NCBI GenBank assembly: GCA_963556255.1
Contig: OY744615.1
Span: forward strand, 13,103,096 to 13,167,095
Length of the DNA: 64,000 nucleotides
Direction: 5' to 3'
Origin: Allolobophora icterica
Taxonomy: Eukaryota > Annelida > Clitellata > Crassiclitellata > Lumbricidae
Shown: one piece after another, positions 42,440-56,200 of the stretch
How the letters are laid out: every line of letters begins with the position of its first letter
How positions within the stretch are numbered: the stretch's first letter is position 1
Made by a program: the position numbers and the translations under genes
Notes under the pieces: model-generated
What the model was told of the DNA's origin: nothing
Database searches by the model: none
The model's input: the letters and a program-made list of their open reading frames with translations, nothing else

Positions 42440-43046
42440 GTCGCCCTCTGGCGGCGATTGCTTCGCAGTCTTGGAGGCCCTTGTGGCGTCTGGCGACCTG
42501 TGGCGGAGACTGCTTCGCAGTCTTGTAGACGCCTTCTGGCATCTAGCGACCTCTGCCGTGGAGTGACTGCTTCGCAGTTGCCCTCTGGCGGCGACTGCTT
42601 CGCAGTCTTGGAGGCCCTTGTGGCGTCTGGCGACGTCTGGCGGAGACTGCTTCGCAGTCTTGTAGACTCCTTCTGGCGTCTGGCGACCTCTGGCGGAGAC
42701 TGCTTCGCAGTCTTGTAGACGCCTTCTGGCGTCTAGCGACCTCTGCCGTGGAGTGACTGCTTCGCAGTCGCCCTCTGGCGGCGACTGCTTCGCAGTCTTA
42801 GAGGCCCTTGTGGCGTGTGGCGACCTGTGGGGGAGACTGCGAAGACGCCTTCTGGCGTACAGCGGAGACTGCTTCGCAGTCTTGTATACGCCTTCTGGCA
42901 TCTAGCGACCTCTGCCGTGAAGTGACTGCTTCGCAGTCGCCCTCTGGCGGCGACTGCTTCGCAGTCTTGGAGGCCCTTGTGGCGTCTGGCGACCTGTGGG
43001 GAGACTGCTTAGCAGTCTCCCGTGGACTGACTGCTTCGCAGTCGAA
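42440..43046 (+). repeat. Array of GACTGC-TTC-GCAGTC hairpins
   Basis: Around 13 copies of a 15-base near-perfect palindrome are embedded in CTGGCGACCTCTGGCGG and GGCCCTTGTGGCGTC-type units. A higher-order period of about 170-190 bp is visible (for example 42563 to 42754 to 42922). One copy has TTA instead of TTC in the loop. Confidence 0.85.
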
Positions 43047-43586
43047 GAGGGTGAACCGGGCGTTGGCGTGTTAAAGAAAACGCCAGAAATCTAGCCCTCA
43101 CTGCCGGTCTGTAGTCGGCCTCGCCCTTAGTAAAGCAGACTGGTTGTTTGATATACTGTAAATAATTTAGATCTTTGTCTTTGAACATACATGTGTTAAA
43201 ATTTTACTGTAAAACGATGAATATACTTCGAATCGATCGTCATTATATTTTGTTCGAAAGTAAACAACTTATGCGCAATATTAATGACGTTGGGGAATAC
43301 CGGCGCCATAAATAGAACCGCGGTGTCGTTAAGCGGATTATTAATGACGTTGGGGAATACCTGCGCCATAAATAGAACCGCTTGGCAGTGGAATAGGCGA
43401 GCTTGCGCGTTATGGACGGTCGGGTGGGTAGAGTTTTGGGGCATTTTCACCATGGTAGGGGTGAAAACGGGGGACGCGAACCCCTCCACTGGGTGTCCGA
43501 AGCCGAGGCCGACACATTAGTGAAGGTTTCGAGTGAAAAGGTGCAAAATTGTAGAAGTTAAGCCCGGTCAAACAGACAGACAGACA

Positions 43587-43587
<1 letters not shown>

Positions 43588-43669
<82 letters not shown>
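43588..43669 (+). repeat. (CA)n microsatellite
   Basis: About 80 bp following (CAGA)n. Confidence 0.95.
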
Positions 43670-43673
<4 letters not shown>

Positions 43674-43692
43674 CTGGCTTTATTTATATAGA

Positions 43693-43815
<123 letters not shown>

Positions 43816-44065
43816 ATATTTGTATCATTATTATTATTGCTGTTGGTGTTATCATTATCATCATCATCACATCAGCCTATTATCATTACTAATATATTAT
43901 AAGTTGTAGAATGTATATCTAATTGACTGGTACGGACTGGGACTATGGGAAGGCGTACTAATAACATGACGGATACGGTACGGGTACGGGTAAACCGGCG
44001 GGTACGGGTGGGTTTGGATAGTAATTTTGAGAGCGGGTCGGGTACGAGTAACGATCCTGTGTTGC

Positions 44066-44265
44066 GAGAGAGAGAGACAGAGAGAGACACAGAGAGATGG
44101 AGAGAAAGACAGAGACATAGAGAAAGAGAAAGACAGAGAGAGACAGACAAACAGATAAACAGATAGACAGACAGATATGCACTCAGACAGATAGAAAAAC
44201 AGATAAACAGATACACAGTCAGAGACAGAGACAGAATCAGAAACAGACAGACAGAGAGAACGAGA
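44066..44265 (+). repeat. GA/GACA-rich tract upstream of copy C
   Basis: Imperfect GAGA, GACA and AGACAGAT repeats, the counterpart of 8199-8373 upstream of copy B. Confidence 0.9.
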
Positions 44266-44511
44266 GACATTGCATCATTTCCTGTGAGGCAGACCAGGTG
44301 AGGGTGATAGTAGAGGAAAGAGCCTGACAGATGAAGGAGATCCATTGGCTGCCTGACTGTCTATTGCAGTGTGACCGTGCGCTGCTGTACCCGAGTTATT
44401 TACGCGAGTTCTACAGTCCAATTAGACTCAGATAAAAAGCAGAGCGGTCCTTTCAAAACATGTATTAGGCAAATGAACCTGTAAATTCGTCTGCTGTGCT
44501 TTGCTCCCAGC

Positions 44512-44700
44512 AGGACAACAGATAAGTGTAAATGTAAATCTCCGAAATTTTTTAGCCAACGTAGGTCGTTTAGTCTGCGGGCTGTGTACTTTGGTTGCCT
44601 CTGAGAGGCCAGAGATTGGACTAGGCCTACGTCCGCGTGGAGTATATATATCTGAGACGCTCATCACGCATGCTCACTGCAACGGGGAATCTGGGCTAGG
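44512..44700 (+). promoter_or_regulatory. Putative promoter of copy C
   Basis: Conserved with 8901-9110, sharing CAGGACAACAGATAA, TAAATGTAAATCTCCGAAAT and CTGCGGGCTGTG. TATATATA is at 44643-44650, about 277 bp before the ATG, followed by CTGAGACGCTCATC. Confidence 0.45.
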
Positions 44701-44926
44701 TGCTCGGGTTTAGCCTAACTGCGACGGACGTAAAACGCATCATCGGCGTAACACGGGTTCATCTGCTTGCATTTCCTAAAAATTTAAAGCCTAAAAATTG
44801 TGATCAGTGTTCTACATCTACTTCGTATAGTCACCTGTGGGTACAGGAGCCTAAGAAGCTGCTCAGCTGGAAATCGCAGAGAATCTGTCGTCAACGTCGT
44901 ATAATATTTCCAAGCTAACGTCACAC

Positions 44927-45665
44927 ATGGAAGAATCCGATCAAGCACCAGCGAACTTGTGTAGCAGAAGTTCCGAAGAACCGCTATCTGTCCGAAGCAA
45001 AGGCGATGAAGCAGAAAGAGTTAACACCGGATGTGGTTGGGGGCGCTTCCGGCCAGCAATTCTGTCGCCGTTTGCGCATGTCTGGACGTTCGTCGTGTTA
45101 TATGTTGTTTTCTCGTTCACCCACGCCGTTCAGGGGACATACCCTATGGCCATCCTAACGACACTCGAAAGGCGATTCAACCTGTCCAGCTCCCTTGCCG
45201 GGTTTGTCGTCAGCACCTCACTTTATGGCTACCTGATCAGTATCGTCATCGTCTCGTTATTCTTTTCCAAGAAGAACACACCACGAATCTTCGCTTTCTG
45301 CATGTTTCTGACCTCCATCGGCGCTTTCCTCTACTATCTCCCTCACCTGGTATGCGGCACCGGAAATGATGCACTCGACGGGAGTCATAGTCTTCTCAAC
45401 GCCACTGCGTTTCCAGAGAGCGAAAGTGGAGCGGTTCAGCTATGCGCAAATGACAGCGGGGTAGGTAGACTTTCAGAGGCTGACGGGAAGTGCAGTGCAC
45501 AGCAGAGGCAGAGGGCCGATGAAGGCGTCTCCTATGTGATGTCTGCTGTTGTGATACTCTCCATCGCCGATTTAGTTCACGGTATCGCCGGAGCTCCAAG
45601 CTGGACCGTCGGACTGGCCTTCATCGACGACAATACTCATCCAGAACTATCAGCAAAACTCGTCG
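44927..45665 (+). CDS. SLCO: Copy C exon 1: N-terminus and TM1-4
   Basis: 739 nt, donor G|GTAAGAG. The same frame and length as copy B exon 1; differences concentrate in the extracellular loop at about residues 145-195. Confidence 0.92.
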
Positions 45666-48600
45666 GTAAGAGCCTGCACTGTTCTATTGACTAACAAATT
45701 CTATAGCGTTGAGGTTTAAAACACGAGGCGAGCGCTGACGTAGCCACAAAACTAAAACGAAATCCGGTATGAATAAAAAAATCTGAGAGGTGCCGGGTTC
45801 TGATTTCACGGATTGAAAAACGATTCATGATCATCTTGTTCTTGTTCCAATTGATTTGTTCCCTCGGCATCAGCCTTATTAGTCTTTCTGATGAAAGTAT
45901 TGATGAGAGTACATAGACTACTGACTTAAAAATAACTCATCGTGAGTAATATAACAATTAGCATTGTACTACCTACACAAGATCATGCGAAGGTAGTGCA
46001 ATTCTAAATGTACCGTTTTTTCAGTGCATGACCTTGAAAGGCATAAAATACACACGAAGAACACCATTCTATCACTCGTCACTCTTGTGAAACCAACGGC
46101 TAACCTTAACAGGTCAAGTGGCCTTGAACTGCAAAGTCATACGATGGTCAAATGACGGCCATACAAGGTCGATTACGATTCTGCTGGAATTCCGCGAACC
46201 TGACAAACCTCCACTTGCACTCAGTTTGGTTTTAACAGTGTCTCGTCTTAAACCAGCACCTAACTGAGAATTTATTTTTGTTATATTACTCAAGATGTAG
46301 AGGAAAGTTTGAAGAGAGCTAGAGTAGAAGGACGGGTTAATTGACCGTTATGGCTGAGCTACGGTTACTCTTTATATGCAGGCCATAGAATTGTGATTCT
46401 GGTTTATGTTTTGTGGAGGAATTGCTGGACTTCCGTAAAAATGAGATTAGTCATTGGACGTTGTGATTCACAGAAAAACAGCTGCATCAAACTTTCTATG
46501 ACAATCGATTTACCTTGGGTGTCAAGGTCATTTGAACTGTACAAACAAATTAACCTGGCTCTTGATATTAGAATCCATGGAACATTGTTGCTGCACAGTG
46601 ACAGTGTTAGACACGTGTCTTCCGGAATAATTCCTGTAGCCGAAATCCTAAAATAGGACTAATTCCTGTAGCCGAAATCCTAAAATAAAATCACCGAGAT
46701 CACCTATCTTATGGTTGGCAGGTGGTCACTTGGAACGTCACGGTGCGTGAAATATATTTGCCTCGGGAGCCTGATAACAGCGGAGAGCAATTGTGACTAG
46801 GAGGTCCTAAAGATAGGCATTCGGAAGGAAAATGCTTTTTGGAAACTATATTTTTTCTCAAAATTCAAACATACATGTAGCTAGCAGCTGGAAGATCGAT
46901 GAAAATATAGCTCAGAGTAAAAGCTGGATGAGCGATGAAAGTATAATAGAGCTCAAACTAGAAGCTGGATTATCGTTGAATATATCATTTAAACTAGGAG
47001 CTGCATTCTCGATGCAAACATAGCTCATACTAGAAGCTGGAAGATCGTGAACTATTGTCGGTGAACCATTTGTCGTGAAACCGTCGTGGGACGAGGATGA
47101 AAGACTGGCAATGAACAGAGACGAATGGAGAATATGCATTGCCCGATGTACACATCTGCACGGGAACGACTAAGTACTGAGTAATTACAGTGTCAAATAT
47201 CGGCTTTCGAATTCCTTGTAGTCGAAAATCCGAGTTTGGACATTGAGATCACCTTTCAAAGATCTGTGGCGCTATAAATGGTCACTTCAAACTCAGAGGC
47301 TTTGGAATTCATTAACCCATATATCTATATCTTAGGAATATGAACTCTATAGCGTCATCAAAACCCACTATAAGCCTGCACTATTTTTTTCATACAAGAT
47401 AATTCAGTTTCATCAATTCAACAGGTGTATGTGCTGGATATACATGAAGGGCCAAGTTTAACATCAATGTTCTTGAAGATATTACAAGGTGATCTCGATA
47501 ATTATGTTGAAGATTTTCTCCGCTGCAATTACTTTCCATTAGTTTGGTATCAACCTACAACGTCTGTTACTTTAGTAATTTTCTAAGAATTAGTACCTGC
47601 ATACGCTTCCTCATTTGGTCCCTTTTTTTATTTTACTAGGCTCACTCAAACATCGGCTTTTCTAAATTTCTTGTAGTCGAAAAACCGAGTCTAGACACAG
47701 AGGCGCCCGCAGCGTGACGCACTGGACGCACGTGCGTCCACCCACCAAATCAAATCCACACAAGGAATAGACTTCGCATCGAATATTTTTGAAAGCAATT
47801 GAATCTCATACTTAACATGCAAAACAGAACATTCCTAAATTATTTTTAATCAAGAGCGGAAATAACTGCTCACAGAAAACAATATTTTGTTAAACGGCAA
47901 TACGGCATGTTAAAGCATTTGGATGTCATCTAAATTTAACATTTTTTTGTCGTGCGTCCAATTTTTTAAGCCTGCGGGCGCCCCTTTCGGGACATTGAGA
48001 TCACCTTTCAAAGATTAATGAAGTGTGGAGCAATATATTGCTACTTCAAACTCAGATGCTTTGGAACCCATTACCTACCCACGGATCTTCGATAATGAAC
48101 TCTATAGCATCATCAAAATCCCACTAGTTGTTCTTTTTAAAGTTTTTTTCTCACACAAGATAATTCAGTTTCATCAATCAAACAGATATATGTGTTGGAT
48201 ATACATGAAGGACCAAGTATTTGATCAATAGTTTTGAAGCTATAATTGCAAGATGGACTCGTGAATCTTGTCGGAGTTTTCATCCCCTGCAGCTGTTACT
48301 TTCCATTAGCTTGATATCAACCTACAACGTTTGTTGTCTTTAGTTATTTTTTAAAAGAATTATTACCTGCATACGCTTCATCATATGGTCCCTTTCGCTA
48401 TTTTACTAGGCTCATTTAGCATACACTGCTTGATCTCTTTTTTAATTTAAATCATAATTAAAACTTGAAAATCATTTACATCGCATTGTAACATTATTTG
48501 TACACGTAGCTGCCAATTTTGTAACTTTTAATTTTATGCTGTTCCACTAATAGTTGTTCACAGATACGGCGGCTTCAATAGTCTCGTATTCAGATGCAGT

Positions 48601-51600
48601 TTAGAGTTTCAAAGGCGATTCTGCAAAGCCGGTCCTATGTGTGAATGACTATTAATCGCAAAGCGTGTTTTAACTATTTAAATTGAGCTGTGACGAATAG
48701 TTTAGGTGTCAGATTTAAGAACAAGTACTGTCCATAACCTAACTAAAAATTTTGTAATATGGACTCCCGTGTTTGAATATTCCTAGATTTATCTATGTAG
48801 GCCTATGTGTTTTTTCATGTTTGCACGTAGGACTCGTTTTTGATGCAATGAGGCAAATTGTCATGAAAAATACCAAAACGTTTCAGAAACTCTTTCAGTC
48901 TTAACTGATTTGTAGATGGACCTTATTTCAGAATTCGTCAATCCACGATAAGAATCGACACCCTCTGAAATTATGCAACACGATTAATACTAAAATGACG
49001 CTCGTCCTACGGTCCATCATTTCAGTTTTTAAACCCCATTTTGGCAAAATTAATGCCCAGCAAGTTCTAATTACTGTAACGTTAACCACAAAATCGAAAT
49101 CCAGTCGACGATGATTTTTTAAAACAAGTGGGTATTTCCCGATCAGGCACTATATAAATCTAATAATAATAGTACAGTGTTGCTATGGTTGTAGGTCTGT
49201 TGTTCACAGTTCGAATGTTATCTCCGATCGCTGCCTATGGGATGGGAAGCTACCTCCTGTCGATCCACACCACACTCAAAGGTCAGGCTCACTGGCTGCC
49301 TTTTTCCAGTCGTGTATCACCTTTTGATGGCTCTCAAAGGCGCCCTGTAATGGTTAAATAAAACGTTGTGGCGTGTAAAACAAACTATCTACAAAGCAAG
49401 TCTTCAGCGTGTACTCCGCAGTGGTGAAATCCTTTCACCGTTCTGACATGCCCAAATATTTTAAATTGCCGCTGATAGCCTAATTCTATGCAATTAGAGT
49501 TTGGGCAATGAATTTGTATTTTGTCTTTACTTTATAGGGTAATTAGATGGATTTCTATAGGCACACGTGTGCATAACTGTATGTGTTTAGCGCTTCTGTG
49601 AGGACTTGAGGCGCTATATAAATTTCTATTACATTACATGCTAGTCAGATCTTGTTCGCAAGAGAAACACCTATACTGGTTCAGTTGGTTCAGAGGTTGG
49701 GATCGTTTACACATGGCGTTGGTCAGCTCGTTGTAGATGGATGGATTGAAAGATGGACGGATGGATGAACGGATTAACAGATGGATAGGCGGATGAAGGG
49801 ATGGATTGAGGGGTGTAGGGATGGATGGAAGAATGGATGAGCGGATGAATGGATGGATGGATTTTTGGCAATAATTCTTTTGTTGGGTCACAGCTGATGG
49901 AAACTGTCGGAAATTGTCTACAGAAAAGCTTTTCACCCGCGCAGGCATGTTTGCGGAATGTAGGTTGGAAAGGGCTTCAGACCCAGAAGACGTTCACAGC
50001 TGCATCATGAAGAGATTAACGACGTTCCTGATTGAGCTGTACACTGTAGATCGAATGCTTGTGATTTAGCCAAGCAATGATTGCATACCCTACGCCGATC
50101 TTCAAGAGGGTTATCAGAATACTTATTTAGGGTTTCATATGTTTCTGTATATTTCATAGCGCCTTTCTGGAAATTCCCAAATCGCGTCATGCTAATCTAA
50201 CTCTTAAAAGGATTTAACAACTTGGCACTGATGTCAATTTACCGGTAAATATTTCTGGTAAAAAGCTGGATTATTTACCGGTTGAAGATGTCTTTACGGT
50301 AGAAATTGGTAAGAAATGATTTCATTTTACAGGGCCTCCTCAATGGCCTATTGGATTTTATGTAAGTGGCTAAGCTCAGATGAAGACTTTTCTGATAATT
50401 ACTACTTCAGTTCTCATTCAGATAGGATAGTAATACTTATCAGTTGTAGTAAGTATAGTTTAGATAAACAGCAGAGAAGTAGCGCCTCTGAGTAGGTCTC
50501 TTGAAGGGACGCTATATAAATTTCCGGAATAAATGAATGAATGAATTCCGTTATGAGGTCAAACTGCCCTCATTTGACAAAACTGGCTCCAAGCTGATAC
50601 TTATAGAGGTTACACGCAAACTTGAAAACGTGTTTGTCTACACCAAAAGAACTATAACTCGCCCAATTCAAGTACATACAGCATCTGTTTCAGCCTTCAT
50701 CAGAGTACTCCTCACAACAGTAAAGATACTCAATTGTATCATCGTCAACTACAAGATTCTTGCAGTCAGATAGCTTTCGACTCTTTGTTGTTACATTATT
50801 GCTTTGCCAAGATATTTTCATGTTGTGGCGTTATTAATTACACCAGGCTAATCAGTTGTCAAGCTGTTGTTAAAATGTGATTTGCAAGTTTCTTTACTAG
50901 CTTTTTGTTTATTTTATGTCTTGTAACCAACTCTCCAGCAAGTTTTTCTTGTGCGGAGTTGTTATCATAACCAGTGTTTTTCCCATTTTTTGACGACCTT
51001 CCCTGCCAGTATTTCCATATGCAGTGGCTAGGACCCATGTAGACCCCATAAGGTACCACATGGAAATATCGCTCTTATAAATGGGATCCATTTGGCCATG
51101 TTGGTAGGGTTCTAGGCCGATATATGGTGCCTTGAGTGGTTGTGACATTGCAAGGGGTATGGCAGTACAGGCAGCGACCTCAGTGGCAGATGACTCAGTT
51201 GAAAATGACCAGATTGGTGCTTTTTCAAGCACTCCATATAGTTCTCTTGCTGCGAGCTACACAAGTCTTTTACTTCTTACTTCATCAATGGCGCGCGTAC
51301 TCGCTGCTGCGTTCCACTTCTGTCGTTTCCATGTTCGAATTATCTTAACTGTGCAAACGGCTAAATAAGCATTTGGCCTATCCTAGTGTAACGAGTGTAT
51401 ATTAATCATTATTCTACACATTAATTGTAGGCACTTTTTTTATTACAAAATAGGCCTAACATAAAATAAGCAGCTGCCGAATGTTAAAATGGGGCAAAAT
51501 GGAATGTATATACGTCCCTAATTTCGGACATTGCGAAAATCAACTCTTCATTTTAAAACATACCATACGCGCGATATCTTAATTTCTGTTGTTCGTCACC

Positions 51601-53187
51601 GTGAAAGATGTTTCTATACATCTGGCTGAAAACCAATTTTATTTTTAAAAAGTGAGAAAGATAATATTAAACTTTTCCATTGTGCCCGGTATCCCATTAT
51701 GCCATTGTCTCCACTACATTCATAGTTACAGCTACTGCTACAAAGACTGGTGCACAAGCAAATAGCTCAAACTTTGAAAGAACTAACAAGTAACATTTTC
51801 ACGTAACTTAGCAATCACCCTATGTTGTTCGTAACGACTTGAAATGCATATGTTGTGACCCTGTAACATGTAAAAGCATAAATGTTAGCTATTAATTTAA
51901 AAAAAACATATCTCTACAGCACCAAGCTTATAGTGAAATGCTACCGCCTTGTGAATATATCTGACACTGACAGAGCATTTTGTTATGGAGAGTGACACAT
52001 TCCCTTTTATATGAAAAAGAGATAATGAAGAAATGACCACTTGAAACATTGAGCTTCGTACCTTTTCTGAAACATTTTTACCAGCAAAAACTTGGTCTCT
52101 ATATCGTTCATTTGTTAGCATTTGAAGAAAGTCTCATCGATATCCACAGGCCGTTTTATTGCCTAACCAATTACGTTTACATTACAGACAAATTGTAACC
52201 TGTGCATGCGTTGACAATGATGGGTGTTACAGAGACAGACCTGACTCCGAAACATCCGCAGTGGATCGGCGCCTGGTGGATGGGTTTTCTCATCAACGCC
52301 ATCGCCAACTTCGTCATCTTCATCCCAATGTCCATGCTCCCCAAGAACCTCAAACCGATCAGAAGATCCTCCTCCGTCGCAGCTTCTCCGAACAAAGGAA
52401 AGAAAACTGCAGAGGAGGAAAAGCAGAAGGAGGACGGGACAGAAAAGATGCATGGAGAGGAAAAGAGTAAGGAGGATAAAGACGAGGTAGCGGAAAAAGA
52501 CCTGGACGAGGAGCAAAATAAGAACAATTTCAAACACCATGAAGAAGAAGGAGAGAATAAGCAAAGTAAAAACGAGAAAGACGAAGAGAAGGAGAAAGAT
52601 GAGAAGAGAAAGAATTTGGAGGAGGGAGAAGACAAGAAGGAAGAAGGAATGATAATTGTAAAGTTGGTGGACATAACGACGTCAGATGTGCCTTCGACGA
52701 CTGAAGAGGAGACTTTGAGTGGACCAATCGAATCCATTCACGATCCTTCAATCGACTGTAAAGGTAATTCTGTTATTTCTTGCGACTTTATTGTTGAACA
52801 AACTGAAGAGAAAGACTTCTGGCTAACAACGGCAGACTCTGATCTGTTTCATTGGCTATCGCAACGGGTGATAAAAAAAACTCGCACATAAGCCAGAAAT
52901 AAGTAGGCCAGGACTAGACATTTAAATGGCATTAGCCAGCGGACGCTATCTTTTCTAATCGGTTGCAATCGGGCAAAATAGCAATAAATCCTATAAACAC
53001 AAATTTAGGGTTTCTGTCATGCTCTATAATTATGTATTGAGCAATTTCACTTGAAAAATTGTTTGTACATGTGCTTAGTTGGCGATTTCGAAAACGCAGG
53101 AATGCAAATAACGCAAAATGTAGAAATAACCAAGAGATACAAGACCGTACAAGTCACTAAATGAATATTATTATTATTATGATTATG

Positions 53188-53258
<71 letters not shown>

Positions 53259-56200
53259 TATTGACGTTTTGATTAACTTTTTTGAAGAAATTTAATTTTT
53301 CAATAACCTTGAAAAATTTCATTCACTTTGATCGTTGCATCTCAATAAAAGTTACCAGACATTTTATTAAGTGTCGTGTGTTGATTTTTCAATACGACTA
53401 TTGTGCATTGTTTGGTATCGAAAAGAGTTTCCTAAAGCGATGATCCGATTGGTCACGAATCCGATCTACGTTGTCACGATTTTCTCCATTTGCTGCGATT
53501 GGGCCTCCTCAGGTTTCATGTTGTTCATGCCGAAATACTTCGAGGTCCACTTCCAAAAAACGGCTTCATATGCAAGTCTCTTGGGAGGTAGGACCTTACT
53601 GAAAATCTCGAACGGTTCTTACAGAGTATCCACATCTGTCACACTGTTGAAACAAGGAAGTAGTTACTGTAACTAAGAAGTGCAGTATATTGCACAAGAC
53701 TAAACGCTCAGCCGCATTAGAAGGTTACTGGAAATTAAACAGAAAAGAGGACAAGCGCGCCTGTATCAGAAAAGGCAGATAATTAATTGTTCACATGGGC
53801 TCGGAATTGCTAGCAAACCTGCACTTAGACTTCACGCATGGGCGGAGTTTATCAGGAATCCACCGACTTGACCGTGCATCATTAAGGATTGTGGATCAGG
53901 GTACTTTTTAAGCAGTAAAATCCCTCCAAATCTTCTCACCAGAAGGCCGAAATTAGTACCAAGTATGCTCAAAATGCATTTGATGGCTGGGGCTTCGACC
54001 CAGACCCGATTGGGGGATCAAATCGCCCCAAAACCCCTCTGTTTTAAAGGGGCCGCCGCTTTGCGGCAAGGAGGTGAAGGTATGCTTTAGCCCCCCCCCA
54101 TAAACTAAAACCAAACTCCGCCCATGACTTCACGTGTTATTCTTCACTCTTGTGGCCTGATGTGTTTAAATTAATTTGCTGTTGAACGGTCTTCGTCTTT
54201 CCTATAGGAATGATTCCAGCCATTTGCGGGGCCGGTTCGGCATCTGTTGGTGGAATATTGGCTGGAAAGATCAAGGGAATCGATGGAGGAGTGGCAGGAC
54301 TGAGTCGGATGAATTTCCTTATCTCACTGGGCAGTCTTCTGCTGCTCGTACCTGCCCTGTTCCTCTCCTGCCCTAATATTCCCTACTCCGGACACCTAGT
54401 CAACGGCAGGTGTGTATATTGCTATATTCAAAGATCCTACTTTTCTAGATAATCGTAGCTGAGCAACAGTATCTACTGACCCCTAAACTGTATTCATTTC
54501 CTATAAAATAGCAGCAGAAAACGTAGCTGAATGGCTTGTAAAGCGCTACTTCAAGAAAAACTGCCAGCAGCGCTCGTGACCAACAAGGCAGAACCCACGA
54601 TCAAAAAAGAACAGACTTCAGCACTTTCGGAGCTAGAAAGGTAAAAGACTGGTTAGCTCATGTCTGACGAATGCTTAGGGGAAGCATATTCGAAGTTGTA
54701 GAACCATTCGATTTTATGGAGAAGCCACGAGTATTAGAATGACCGTTTAGAAGTCGTGGAGTCTGAGTGAATGGCAGAGCCTAATTAGAAGTAATCGTTA
54801 AATGATACTGGTAGTAAGCCGTGCGCATAGCGAAACATAAATACGTATGTTTGGAAAGTTCTGATCTTTTCTATTGTAAATATTTTGAATTTAGAAGCAT
54901 ATGGGTCTACTATGTAAACTCGAAAGAACTCCCGCAATCACGCGTATCGCGCGCTTTGAACTGTTAAATGTTTATGAGGTCTCGAGTTATGTGTAGGTTT
55001 ATGTGTATGCGTATTCATAGGTGTATGTGTAGGTTTTCGTGTATTTAAATTACGGATGGATGGCTGTTCAGGCTGAACATAACGACGGATTGCAACATGA
55101 ACTGTGGCTGTTCGTCGGATGTGTTTGATCCAGTCTGTGGTAGCGACGGGCTCCTGTACTTTTCCCCTTGCCACGCCGGATGCACACAGATGGTCAACTC
55201 AACTGCTCATCCGAACGCTCTCCCAGATCGACTGGTAGGTATTATCGTCCACCTCCTCATCAACTTCATTCTCGAATAGTTTGGTCGACTGCTAAGTCCT
55301 ATATGGCCCAACTCCTCATAAACTTCAACCTGCAATAGACTGGATCGCAACAACCTTCAACAAGAATCAAACAAACAAACGATGTGTAATTGTAGAAGTT
55401 CTTGATTCAAAACACTTTTCCTACGAATTTTGTGTCGCATTTTTGGAACTTTTTGTTTTTGCAAACAGGCCTCTGCTACTGTTTGCGACGAATCCGCTTC
55501 GATTTTCGATGATTAAATCTATTTTTCGGCAAATATTTTTGTTGTTTTCAAAGTGTCTGTTTTGACTTCCGGAGTTCTGTTTCTTCTTCAAGCAAATTTT
55601 TGTTTCTCCTTCTCACGAATTTTTAAAATTCCAAGGAATGTTGGTCCATGTTTTAGAAGAGTTTGTTTCTCATTCACACTTTTGGTGTTTCTGCTTTGAA
55701 ATGGCAGGTGCGCTCGGGGGAATGTCAGTGCGTTGCTGAGACTGAACGAATAGATGAAGCTGAAAGAGGGAGCGTTGTCTTTGCTGGATTTTGCGAAGCT
55801 GGATGTGCATCGTTGATTCCCTATGTGTTGACTTTGATCGCCCTCGCAGTCGTCCGCAGCCTGGACAGCGCATCAACCACTACCGTCATCTTCAGGTAAA
55901 TTCTCAGACTACCTGATGACTACATTGTCCTCAAGGTACTTGTTTTGTTTGATTCTCGGGTTACTACAGCCATCTCCTGGCGATTCAATTTATCCTCAGT
56001 TAACTACGCTCGTCCTCGGGCAACACATGCCTAGCTGCTTTAGTGATGTCATCGCTTGGCCGTTTCGTTCTGAGGTAATTGGTTTTCTGGTAAATGATTT
56101 TCAATTCAGTATGTAATGATTGTCCTTTAGGTGCATCAGAAAAGAAGACAAATCGTATGCTCTTGGACTTCAAGTTGTGTGTCTAGTTCTTTCTAGTAAG

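Larger units (their letters stand above)
42241..43692 (+). mobile_element. Probable non-autonomous element of unknown class with internal repeats
   Basis: Begins AGCTGGATTACCCGGCGTTG and includes a related GGTGAACCGGGCGTTGGCG at 43048. The right side is CAGACAGACAGACA, (CA)n, then GCTGGCTTTATTTATATAG. I recognise this layout from invertebrate repeats but cannot assign a superfamily. Confidence 0.35.

Noticed and set aside
41836..42901. Thr/Pro/Gly/Trp-repeat proteins
   Set aside because: Frames over triplet microsatellites and the hairpin array; length follows from triplet periodicity.
49634..49948. 104-codon minus-strand frame
   Set aside because: It reads through the GGAT microsatellite; no homolog recognised and not conserved in copy B.
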